Below, in pieces: positions 45,855 through 55,412 of a stretch of DNA of 64,000 nucleotides. The position numbers were made by a program, and so were the translations under genes. This stretch comes from Pisolithus tinctorius. Its lineage: Eukaryota; Basidiomycota; Agaricomycetes; Boletales; Pisolithaceae. The DNA lies in assembly GCA_024663395.1 (NCBI GenBank), contig JANFAH010000028.1, forward strand, positions 186,001-250,000, written 5' to 3'. Each line of letters starts with the position of its first letter. Within the stretch, counting starts at the first letter, position 1. Below the pieces are notes generated by a model. That model made no database searches and was not told where the DNA came from. It worked only from the letters and a program-made list of their open reading frames with translations.

Positions 45855-46891
45855 TGGCTCTTCATTTCGTTGATCTGCTTGTCATAGAAGAAGGCCTGCA
45901 TCTCTTCAAACGACATTTGACGGAGGGCGGTTTCTTGTGCTTCCTGTGTTACCTCCCGTATGTTGGGTCTAGCGGGACCCGTTCCTTTGGCACGAGGACA
46001 ATCTCATTTGTAGTGGTTCCCTTGACAGTCGAAGCACTTGACGTGAGAGGGGACAGGGCGAGGAGGGAAGCGGGCGGCGCCAATTTCCATAGGGGCGCCA
46101 CGACCGGGTTGAGTGCCGGTAGGGGTGAAACAGGGAGAGTATGAGGGGCGGTTATAAGACGAACAGGGAGCGGGTTCATTGGGGTAGTGATTATAGAGTA
46201 ACTTGAAGCGGTCCCTAGCCAGGGCAGCTTCTCGAAAGGCAACGGTCATCTGAAGGTAGTTACCCTGAGTATATCCCCTCCTTAGGGCCTCTTTTACGAT
46301 GGCGGGGTGAACGGCGTTTTCCAGCAAGAAGCCGGCAGTCTCATCAGTGACTCGTCCCTGAACCTTGAGGGACTCGAACTTGGCATAAAATTCTTCATAG
46401 CGGGAGTTTCCTTGGCGCATAGTGCGCATCTGTGCTTTGGCCCATTCTACGTCCGTTTGAGGGGCAAAGAACCTATCAATATCCTCAATCATCTCGGCCA
46501 TGTCAGGCCATACTCCAGTGACGATTGCGAGCGAAAACTTGGCCTGAGCGAATCTTCCAGCTACAGGGCCTGTCATGCGGGACCATACCGCAGTGCACTT
46601 ATCTTGGGCGGTGGGCAAGGTGGTCCTATTTTGTGCAACCCACACTTTCATCTTCACCCACCATTCTGAAAACTTGGCACGATCACCGGCGTACTGACCC
46701 GGGTCGGCCATCACTTCAATCCTCCTCTGAATAACATCGGCAGGGAGGGCATTCCATTGGTTTCGTTGACCCTCAATGGTCGTGATCATTCCTTGAGCGT
46801 CTCTTAGCTCGTTGCTTAACCGGTAGTTTTCTTCTCGAAGAGCGTCGAGGGTGTCGCGGAGCTCGGTGAGCTGGTCGTGAATGCCTTCCAT
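45833..46891 (-). pseudogene. Gag of element 3, one stop in the zinc knuckle
   Basis: The ATG at 46891 gives a 352-residue product ending at the TAG 45835-45833. N-terminal coiled coil (LRDTLDALREENYRLSNELR), a capsid-like Gag domain (FSEWWVKMKVWVAQN, GRFAQAKFSLAIVTG, AKAQMRTMRQGNSRYEEF), a linker with GRGAPMEIGAARFP, and a knuckle CFDCQGNHYK-stop-DC. The TGA at 46006-46004 stands where Arg is expected (family KRDC). The knuckle spacing C-x2-C-x3-H-x4-C is one residue short of the common C-x2-C-x4-H-x4-C. The C-terminus is Glu/Gln-rich (REVTQEAQETALRQMSFEEM). Confidence 0.85.
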
Positions 46892-47199
46892 AGCGATCTG
46901 GGCGTTTTAAGGTGTGACGGGGACGGAGGTTGTAGCGAGGTTGCTGGGGTTCAGCAGGGAGTGAGCAGGGGAAGACGGATTTGATGGAGAAAGGGTAAGA
47001 AGGGGGCGGAGGAAGGGAGTAGAGGTTGTGATTGAAGAGCGGAGTGAGCGAACGACACTCGGGGATGTACGGGACGAAGAGGTTTGGGTCAGGTTCAGAG
47101 GCTGGGGGACTTGGCGAGTACACCCACGAGCCCTCGCGAAGGAAACGAGGAATGGTGATGAACGGTGCGAGGGTACAACGAGAAGGAAGCTAGTTCAAG
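46892..47199 (-). other. 5' leader of element 3
   Basis: 308 bp between the 5' LTR and the gag ATG, pyrimidine/purine-biased and without a conserved frame. The sequence next to the LTR (CTTGAACTAGCTTCC on the element strand) does not match a primer-binding site that I recognise, such as initiator Met tRNA, so priming may use another tRNA or a self-priming mechanism. Confidence 0.6.
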
Positions 47200-47605
47200 T
47201 GTGACGAGACCTAAACAACAGGGTTTGTTGTAGGCTCGCACCAAGAACCAACAGAGAAGAGAAAAGGAAAGAGGAGGAGACGGCTTAGAAGCAGGCAACT
47301 TTTAGGACTCGAAGACCCAAATGAACTAGCTTAGAGCTAGTTGGGCAATTGAGTGTCGATACTTATACTATAGTACATGAGGCTACGGTGAGGCGTACAT
47401 GAGGTCCGTGACATCATGGTGATGTCATAATGATATCATAGTGGAGCGGAACGTACTAGAAGGGAGAAGCGAGGCAGAGGCGAGGCAGGGTCCAGGCCGG
47501 GACCTGGACCGAGTCCGAGAGATGAGATAAGACAGAGAGATTAGATAAGAGATTAGATAAGATGAAAAGAAAAGAGAAGAGAAGAAAAGAGTACGTATCG
47601 TAACA
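47200..47605 (-). repeat. 5' LTR of element 3 (406 bp)
   Basis: Same ends and length as 41730-42135, three transitions apart. In the element's orientation it should carry the promoter; the palindrome is at 47409-47427. Confidence 0.95.
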
Positions 47606-47610
47606 CCACC
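47606..47610. repeat. Target-site duplication of element 3, right copy (CCACC)
   Basis: Identical to 41725-41729; joining the two flanks restores the pol frame of element 2. Confidence 0.92.
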
Positions 47611-49095
47611 ATGGTCTTCAATGTTGAGTGCTTGCACTCCAACATCATCTCCACCCTACCATCCAACCCTGTCTCCACCAGTCATCTCCCAACTCTGACT
47701 AAGCCTCAGTGGTCCCTGGACTCTGACAGTCTACTCCACCTGGACAGTCGCATCTTTGTCCCTGACATTGATGACGTCCACCTTCGAGTGCTTTGGTTCA
47801 AGCATGATCATCCTCTAGCAGGCCATTTCAGGCAAAACTGCACCCTAGAACTCGTCCACAGGGACTACATGTGGCCTAACCTCTGCTCTGACATGAAAGA
47901 ATACGTCAGGTCCTGCACTGCCTGTGGACAGAGCAAAACTCCATGCCACTGCCTCTATGGCCTACTGAAGCAGCTCCCTGTCCCAGAGAGACCTTGGAAC
48001 TCCATCTCCATGGACTTCATCGAACACCTCCCCAACTCCAATGGCTGCTCTGCCATCCTCATGGTGGTGGACCACCTCTCAAAGCAAGTGGTGTTCATCC
48101 CCACCCATGACTCTGTCACCTCCACCGAACTTGCTAAGCTCTTCCTTACCCATGTCTTCTCCAAGCACAGGGTACCAGCTAATGTCACCTCTGACAGAGG
48201 TTCCAAGTTTGTCTCTCACTTCTTCCACTCCCTAGGAAAGGCCCTTGACATGTGTCTTCACTTCACTTCAGGTTACCACCCAGAAGGCAATGGCCAGACC
48301 AAGTGGACAAACCAGACCCTTGAGCAGTACCTCTGCATCTACTGTAATTACCAACAAGACAACTGGGCTGAGCTTTTACCCCTAGTGGAGTTCACTTTCA
48401 ACAATGCACCAAGTGTGACTACTGGAGTTTCTCCCTTCTTCGCCAACAAGGAATACCATCCAAACCTGTCTGTGGTCCCTGACCAGGACTTCACCTCTCT
48501 GCAGGCTCATGACTACATTGTCAAGCTCTCTGCCCTTCATGACTTCCTCTGCTCTGAAATGTCTGCTGCTCAGTAGCACTACCAGGGCCCAGCAGATGCC
48601 AAATGCATACCTCCACCTGAGTTCAAGGTTGGGGAACAGGCCTATGTCAAAGCCAAGTACTTCCGCTCTACTCATCCTTCAGAAAAACTCTCTGAAAAGT
48701 ACTTAGGTCCATTCACCATCCTGGCCAGGCCAGGTACACACTCCATCACCCTTAAGCTCCCTGACTCTATGTGCTTGGTACACCCAGTCTTCCATGTCTC
48801 ACAACTGGAAGCTGCAGTGGCTAACCCTTTCCCAAACCAACAACAACCTCCACCTCCACCAGTGGATGTTGATGGTGACCTTGAGTACAAAGTGTCAGAG
48901 ATACTCGACTCTAAGGTGGACCGCCATCGCTGCCACTGTCAACTCTTGTATCTAGTCCACTGGGCTGGTTATGAGAACACTGACAAAGAAACCTCTTGGT
49001 TGCTTGCAACTGAGCTAGATCACACTTCCAACATAGTCTCTGCTTTCCATGAACACTATCCACACAAACCTGGCCCGTATCAACCTCTGCCATAG
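47606..49095 (+). pseudogene. Pol of element 2, second part (integrase, chromodomain)
   Basis: Resumes the frame cut at 41729. Integrase zinc finger HDHPLAGHF...CTACGQSK, then SMDFIEHLP, TSDRGSKFV and NQTLEQYL, so the three acidic residues remain. A TAG at 48574-48576 interrupts before HYQGPADAK. Next come YVKAKYFRST, EKYLGPFTI and VHPVFHVSQLE, then a chromodomain (EYKVSEILDSKV ... LLYLVHWAGYE ... SWLLATEL) ending at 49095. GQTKWTNQ replaces the usual GQTERVNQ type motif, again by transitions. No 3' LTR is visible after the stop; the element appears truncated where the next gene's 3' end begins. Confidence 0.85.
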
Positions 49096-49287
49096 TACTC
49101 CACCCACATAACCTTCCTCTGTGGGCCAACCCTGCCACTTACTGAACTACCTTAAGTACTTATAGTTTTCTCTGCTTATCCATTTCACTTTCTCAGAATC
49201 ACAAAACAAAATCACAAGTCTATTTTGTAGTAGTACAAAATATACAAGCTAAAAACAAAAGAAAAACAAAAAGAGAACACAACTACT

Positions 49288-50528
49288 CTACTCTTCCATC
49301 GCCTGCTCTCCACCACCCTCCTGTTCTTCTCTGCCATCCTGCTCTCCTCTGACTTCTTCCTCTTCCTCGTTATCCCCCTGCTTCCTGGTGCTGGTCCTCC
49401 GCTGCCTCTGACTGAGGCCTCTTCCAACCGCCACCCATGCACTCGAGCTCAGCCATCCTGGCCTCTCACACATCCTCCCTCCTCCTCATCTCCACCCACT
49501 CTGCCCAGGCATGGTACAGTGCCCACTCATTGGCTGTCTGCTCTGCCGCCTCTGCCATCTGCTCTGCTGCTGCTGCCATTCTCTTGAAGGCTAGTGCAGC
49601 CCTCTCATGTGCCTCTGTGTGCCTCTCTGCAGCCTGCAGCTGCTGGTCCTGCTCCCACTCTGCCCACCTCATATGTACCCCTGCCCCTGAGGGGCCCTCA
49701 TGTGGTGTTACCAGCTCCTCCTCATCTTCATCTCCGCCCACCTCCCACTCGTCATCCACCTCTTCTGTCTCCATTGCTCTCTCTTTCCCCTTCCCTCATG
49801 GCTTCTTCTTCTTCTCCCCTCAGGAGCTCCCCATCCCTGCTCTTTTCTGCAATGGTCCTGCTGCTACCTCCTCCCACATCCAGCTGCATGTTTTTTTCTT
49901 GTTTTTACAGGGCATGCAGGCCCTGGTCATCCCTTGCCCTGGCATGCACTGCCCCACCATCTGACTCACTATACAGCAGGTGCACAGGGCCCTCCCAGTC
50001 ACGGTCACCACCACAGAGGTCCCAGGGACCCTCTGGGCAGAGTTCACATCATAGACTGCTCCGCATAACCTAAAAAAATAAAAACTACAAGTCAGTTTTG
50101 CCTGACTCACAATACTCTGCCACACACCTTTGGGTGGTCTCATCCTGCCTGGCCTGGGCTCGTTCCTCTGATGCCCTCTGCCACTCCCTCTCTGCCTGCT
50201 CTGCCACTGCTTTCTGTCATGCAGCCTCTTCCTCCACAGCCTTCTTCCTCCATGCCTCTTCCTCCTCCCTCTGCCTCTGCTCTGCCTCTAGTCGCTCCTC
50301 CTCTGCCTTCCACCTCTTGGCCTCCTCATGCTTGGCCTTGCATTCCACCTTGCGTTCTCACTCCTTCTCTGCCTCCTCTCACTGACGAGCCTTCTCTGCT
50401 GCCTTTTCACGCTTGGTGTCCATCAAGTTGTCTGTAAGGATGACAAGGTCGTCAGCAGCAACCTGGGAGTAGTCACAAGAGTGACCAGGGGTGGGCTGGG
50501 GGGTTTTAGCTTGGTGCTGTGAGGACAT
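49288..50528 (-). pseudogene. Second Cys-cluster/coiled-coil gene, decayed
   Basis: The ATG at 50528-50526 starts MSSQHQAKTPQPTPGHSCDY, followed by a long Glu/Lys/Arg-rich helix (KRWKAEEERLEAEQRQREEE). At least two TGA codons in it (near 50383 and 50362) stand where Arg fits. A cysteine cluster follows, CTCC-x8-C-x9-C-x2-C-x6-C, near 49930-50010, then an acidic segment (METEEVDDEWEVGGDEDEEE) and a second Ala/Glu-rich coiled coil (AALAFKRMAAAAEQMAEAAEQ). A frameshift near 49470 leads into a final charged tail. The order of parts parallels the gene at 12172-13907. Function unknown; recurrent near basidiomycete transposons as far as I recall. Confidence 0.6.
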
Positions 50529-51219
50529 GGTGGTGGGGGAAGGATATGAAGGTTCAGTACCCTAACACGTGTTTTTTAAGCAGTTCTTCAGACTCTGATG
50601 GAGCTCCACCATGGCTAAAGCCATTATCCTCGAGGCATCAAATAATTTCAAATGATCAACTCATGTTGATCTCATCCCATTCATCAGGCCTTGGGGACAA
50701 CAATTGCCTGCCCAGTGCCCTCAGTGTTATAGCATTCAGAAGTGGGAAGCTGGTTGTTCAGGGCAGACTTATTCCTATGAGTGCAAGAACCCTGACTGTG
50801 GGAAGGACACACAGGGCACATCTCAGCTTCCCCAAACCTATACTATCTGCATGTCCAAAGAGGCTACCAAACTGACACAGGGAAAGGGGCAAACCTCATC
50901 CTGGCTGTTGGAATCTTGGTAAAATACCCTACCTTGATACATACGATATGCATGTACTACAATAAAAAATGGCTGCTTTGTGTTTTCAAATTTCATGACA
51001 TTGAATGTTCAGAAAAAAAAGTAATTTCCTGCAGGACAATTCCTCCTTAAGTACTGATACACAACTGAGTAAATTTGCCCAATGTTAATTCCAATACAAT
51101 GGCCAGATTGGTAGAGTTAACTTCAATACCACAGGATAAGGATAGGATATAGGATTTTTCCACAACCATGTGGGTTCAGCCAGCTAACTACCAAGGAAGT
51201 AGTGTACTGAGTAATAAGA
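50529..51219. other. Intergenic stretch with a small Cys-containing frame
   Basis: A 72-codon plus-strand frame at 50704-50922 has CPQCYS and ECKNPDCGK pairs, a zinc-ribbon-like layout, but is short and isolated; it may be a remnant of a longer transposon gene. The remainder is AT-rich without a motif. Confidence 0.35.
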
Positions 51220-51225
51220 TTGGCC

Positions 51226-52130
51226 AGCCCCACTAACCCACTAGCAAGATATTGGTCTTTCTTGCAAAGTGTCTGCCCAACCATAACTCCAGGTCATGGT
51301 TCATTCCCCCAGCCACACCAGCTGACCCCACTGCCAGGACATCATCCCTTCCCCCAGCCATGTCAGCTAGCCCCACTTCCAGGTCATCAATCCATCCCAT
51401 GGCTGCATCAGCTGACCTCACTTCCAGGACAGAAGACCCCACTTCCAGGTCACTAATTCATCCCATAGCTGCATCAGCCAACCTCACTTCTAGGACACTA
51501 ATCTATCCCATAGGTGTGTTGGCCAACCCCACTTCCAGGTCACTAATTCATCCCATAGCTGCATCAGCTGACCCCACTTCCAGGTCACTAATTCATCCCA
51601 TAGCTGCATTGGCTGACCCCACTTCCAGGTCACTAATTCATCCCATAGCTGCATCAGCTGACCTCACTTCCAGGTCATCAATCCATCCTATAGTCATGTT
51701 GGCCAACCTCACTTCTAGGACACTAATCTATCCCATAGCTGTGTCAGCCAACCTCACTTCTAGGACACTAATCTATCCCATGGTGTGTCAGCTGACCCCA
51801 CTTCCAGGTCACTAATTCATCCCATAGCTGCATCAGCCAACCCCACTTCCAGGTCATCAATCCATCCTATAGTCATGTTAGCCAACCTCACTTCTAGGAC
51901 ACTAATCTGTCCCATAGCTGTGTCAGCTGACCTCACTTCTAGGACACTAATCTATCCCATAGGTGTGTCAGCCAACCCCACTTCCAGGTCACTAATTCAT
52001 CCCATAGCTGCATTGGCTGACCTCACTTCCAGGTCATCAATCCATCCTATAGTCATGTCGGCTGACCCCACTTCCAGGGCAGTTGATCCATCATCCTGTG
52101 ACATAGGCCAACCCCATCTTCACAGTCTGG
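51226..52130. repeat. 45-bp coding-length minisatellite, about 17 copies
   Basis: Tandem units of 45 bp starting CCACTTCCAGGTCACTAATT, with variants CACTTCTAGGACACTAATCT and CACTTCCAGGTCATCAATCC arranged in no simple order. The plus strand reads through as 15-residue units (TSRSLIHPIAASADP type) in two frames (51252-51815, 51785-52204); one unit near 51780 is two bases short and shifts the frame. A partial 21-bp unit occurs near 51420. Ends diverge. It lies just 5' of the DIRS-like gag. Confidence 0.92.
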
Positions 52131-52234
52131 CCTACCCACCCCTAGGGACCACTGGCCAATGTCAGTTAGTCCCAGTGTCAGGACAAAATGTACATGTTGG
52201 ATGACCCACTTTTAGGACTACAAGTGACTGAATC

Positions 52235-53524
52235 ATGTGGTCTCTCCTCCAAGCATTCATCATTCTTGCACATATACTCCTCAGTTCTTTGCTCTATACC
52301 ATGTCTGGCCCCCCTGCTGGCATCCCCTTCACCCCCACAGTCCCAGTCAGTCTGGGCATACAGTCTGCCCCTGCTGCTCCTACTACCACACCAGTAGTTG
52401 CAGCTGTCCCAGTCCCAGCTACTCCTGCCAACCCCACAATTTCAGTCCCCCCTCCTTTGGTCATATCCACTAATACCACTCAGCCCCCACCTTCTTCGGT
52501 GGTTGCGTCTGCTGGCAATGCCAGTAACCCCTCCCAGCAGATTTTGGCCACATATATGCTGTTACCCCCCTCAGATCAGCTTGCACTTGACTCTTTGCTC
52601 GAGAACCACTGCAACTCCCCATCCTCAACTCACTGGTCCAAGGTTCAACATGCTCTTCCTTTTGACCTTTCAGACAATGTGCCCATTTTCTCTCCAGATG
52701 GCATGCATCTCCCTATATCCAAACTTATCAACAACCTTTCCAATGCCAGCTTCCACATTCCATTAACTCTTTTTTCTTACAATGCTCTCCATAAATTACA
52801 AAACCAACCCCTTGCAGTCAAAATGGTGAAGGTTCACCAGAACAGTCAGAACATTCACATTCTGGATGTCACCCAATTTCCCCCCAAAGAGGAGATGCTC
52901 CCTTTGGATTGGCATTCTGCCTGGGAGCACTATATCAATTGGATTGGCACACGAGAAGGTCTTGTTGCAAAATGCATGTGGTCCTGCCACTTTTGTTTCC
53001 TTGCTTGCATCCATAAATTTCATGAGTGTTTCCTGGCCATTCTTCAGTTTGACATGGATGTTTGCTCTGCCACAGCATCTGACCCTGACTTCTTCCTCAC
53101 TATGGAGGAATACAAAAGTAAATATCTCCACACACAGGTTGGTGTCCTCCAAGCTCCTCCCACTCCTACTGTCTTTGCAGACAAGTCTTCCTGTGGCCAC
53201 CATTTTTCACCTTACAATCACAAAACTCATGGCAACTCCCCTGATGATTCCTTTCAGAACAGTCAGTGCAACTCCCCCACTTGCATCATCTGTCTCAGAT
53301 CAGGTCACAAGTACTCATCCTGCAATGAAGAGACTATGCAGAAAGGCCAACAGATGTTTGTGAAATCCCATGATGGAATGCTTGTCCATCACAACAACAA
53401 TGCTCCACTTTGTTTCTTCTTCCAGCTTGCCAAAAAGCCCTGTCATGACAATCACCCCAACCAACATCTCTGTGCCACTTGTGGTTCCCAAGATCATGGC
53501 ACCTCTAATCACAAGTCTGTCTAA
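52235..53524 (+). CDS. Gag-like protein of the DIRS-like element
   Basis: 429-codon frame. A possible ATG at 52301 (MSGPPAGIPF) is more likely than the first ATG, because the preceding 22 residues look like untranslated leader. Pro/Ala/Val-rich N-terminus, a central structured part (LPFDLSDNVPIF, FHIPLTLFSYNALHKL, EMLPLDWHSAWEHYINWIG), then C-terminal Cys/His groups (CIICLRSGHKYSSC and CATCGSQDHGTSNH). It overlaps the RT frame by about 155 bp in a different phase. Gene order and the downstream RT and recombinase identify it as the DIRS gag position; nucleic-acid binding is inferred from the knuckles. Confidence 0.65.
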   Translation: MWSLLQAFIILAHILLSSLLYTMSGPPAGIPFTPTVPVSLGIQSAPAAPTTTPVVAAVPVPATPANPTISVPPPLVISTNTTQPPPSSVVASAGNASNPSQQILATYMLLPPSDQLALDSLLENHCNSPSSTHWSKVQHALPFDLSDNVPIFSPDGMHLPISKLINNLSNASFHIPLTLFSYNALHKLQNQPLAVKMVKVHQNSQNIHILDVTQFPPKEEMLPLDWHSAWEHYINWIGTREGLVAKCMWSCHFCFLACIHKFHECFLAILQFDMDVCSATASDPDFFLTMEEYKSKYLHTQVGVLQAPPTPTVFADKSSCGHHFSPYNHKTHGNSPDDSFQNSQCNSPTCIICLRSGHKYSSCNEETMQKGQQMFVKSHDGMLVHHNNNAPLCFFFQLAKKPCHDNHPNQHLCATCGSQDHGTSNHKSV

Positions 53525-55390
53525 GTCCCTTGCTCCCCTGCCATTTCTATGTCCAGACAACATTTTTCCTCCTCATCACATTTTCTCCAGCTGTCCTTGC
53601 ATTCTTTCTTCTCCTTGTGACTCGGATCTGGATTTCTCCCACATCATCATGCCATATTCAGCATGTGCATTCAATGCCTCTCTCCTTGCATGTAAATTAT
53701 TTGATCAATATCTGGACTTACCTTTCAAACTCACCCATGGCTTCCCCATTGGTGATCTGCATCCCCTTTCCCATTCTTACACCCCATCCAATCATCATAA
53801 TATTGCTGAGTTTCACAATGCCATCCACACGTATATTGATGAAGAACTCTCCCTTGGTCATTTTTCTGGCCCTTTCTCTTCTGCCAAACTCTTTCACAAG
53901 ATTGGCCCTTTCAGATCTTCACCTTTCCAAATTGTCGTTAAGCCTGGCGTCGAAGGTTCTCTGCCTAAGATTTGCATCTGTCAGAATCTTTCTCACAAGG
54001 GTGCTTCTGGTATTTTGGTCAATGACCAAATCGATTCAGATCAATTTCCTACTAGATGGGGTTCAGCTGAACTTGCTGCTTCTGTGGTTAGTTTCATTCT
54101 TCCTCCCCCTCTCTTCTTTCTTTGGAGTTTCTGGCATGGATGCACTTTGCCAGAAGGATCATCCCCTCTCCAGGTCTTTCCTGATGGTTTGAAGGCACAC
54201 TCCCCCTCCGACTCTCTTCTTCCCAGGGCTGTCTTTCAATGACATATTTGTCATTCACCCTCAGTTTCTATCTCTTCACTCATTTACACTTTCCCATCCT
54301 CATTCTTTCATTTAGATCACTCATGCCCCTCCTGGCACACAAGCCACTTCTCTTGATATCAAAGCTGCCTATCACAGTATCCCCATACTCCCCAATCACA
54401 AGTGCTTCCTGGTTGTCATGTTCAAGAATCAATTCTTTTTGGATCACATGCTTCCTTTTGGACTCTCTCCCACCTCCGGTCTCCAAGGTGAAGTTGCAGA
54501 CACAGTCATGGATATCTGGGATGCTCATGGCGTAGGCCCATCAATCAAATGGGTCGACGACTTCAATCTTTTTCGCTCCCCTTCCCCTTCTGGTCCCTTT
54601 CTAGGCATTTGCAATGGCGAGGTTTATTGTTATGATTACGATCTTGAACATGCCAAATCCATTATTGCTCCCTTGGGTGTCCCTTGGCACAAAGAAAAAG
54701 GCCAGCCCTTTGGTGATACCATAGAGTAGCTCAGTTTTCTATGGGACATCCCTCACAAGTCAGTCATGCTTCTAGAATTGAAATGTCACAAATACATGTT
54801 CCACCTTTCCACCTTTCTTTCTTCCTCCAATTCCCACATCTTCAAGCATGACACTGAGAAGATAGCAGGTACATTAAATCATATCTCGTTCATATTCCCT
54901 GATGCCCAATCTTTCATTTCCCCATTGTACCACTGGATCTCCGAATTCCCTGACGAGTTTAAACTTCGCTTCATCTGTCCTTCAGTCATCTCCAACCTCA
55001 CTTGGTGGCTTGACCTCCTCGGCTCTCCCCACCCTCCATGTAATATATCTTCCTGCCCTTCTCCATTGGATCCGCAGATCTGGGTCGATGCGTCCACAGA
55101 TTTTGGAATCAGCATCCTCTTCAGTGATGCATGGGCAGTCTGGCCCTTAGCCTCGCATTGGCGAGACTCACATCGAGACATCGGTTGGCTCAAGGCCATC
55201 GCCATTGAACTCACCATTCAGTTAGTAGTCTCCCACAGTTTCTCCCACTCAGATTTTTTGATTCGCAGTGACAATCAAGGAGCAATTGCTGCCTTCGAAA
55301 AAGGTCATTGTCGCAATTACATGACTAATCTGGCCATCTGCCCACAAAGCACACCTCCACTTCATTTTCTCTTACATCCCATCTGCTGAC
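53370..55390 (+). pseudogene. Reverse transcriptase and RNase H of the DIRS-like element, intron-containing
   Basis: RT N-terminal part: FRSSPFQIVVKPG, ICQNLSHKGASG, QFPTRWGSAELAASV. A GT-AG gap (54087-54315, 229 nt) separates this from ITHAPPGTQATSLDIKAAYH, MLPFGLSPTSGLQGEV and the WVDDF box (YxDD-equivalent, near 54553). A TAG at 54727 falls before LSFLWDIPHKSV. RNase H: IWVDASTDFGI, RDIGWLKAIAIELT, IRSDNQGAIAAFEKG and RNYMTNLAI. A frameshift near 55340 precedes YIPSADNLADPIS in another frame. Motif order and wording fit fungal DIRS elements. The active-site Asp residues remain; the copy is otherwise broken. Confidence 0.78.
54087..54315 (+). other. Probable spliceosomal intron inside the DIRS RT
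   Basis: Starts GTTAGT after a full codon and ends TTTCATTTAG with a pyrimidine-rich 3' part. Removing 229 nt (not a multiple of 3) joins two RT segments that belong together in the family and lie in different frames on either side. Confidence 0.65.
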
Positions 55391-55412
55391 AACTTGGCAG
55401 ATCCAATTTCCT

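Larger units (their letters stand above)
41730..47605 (-). mobile_element. Young Ty3/gypsy chromodomain retrotransposon (element 3) nested in element 2
   Basis: Complete element of 5876 bp: two 406-bp LTRs, CCACC duplication, polypurine tract, gag and pol on the minus strand. The LTRs differ at only three sites, all transitions (41917/47387, 41937/47407, 42017/47487). CpG is common. Three in-frame TGA codons (46004, 45288, 43917) replace expected Arg codons, so this copy is young but already disabled. Confidence 0.95.
37839..49095 (+). mobile_element. Old Ty3/gypsy chromodomain retrotransposon (element 2), interrupted by element 3
   Basis: Gag (38230-39498), pol to RNase H (39499-41729) and, beyond the nested insertion, integrase and chromodomain (47606-49095) are collinear. 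Bounds are coding-based: the left bound is the TATA-like box and no LTR pair was found. CpG is strongly depleted, and R-to-H/C/W and T-to-M type changes are frequent, so the copy is old. Confidence 0.8.
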
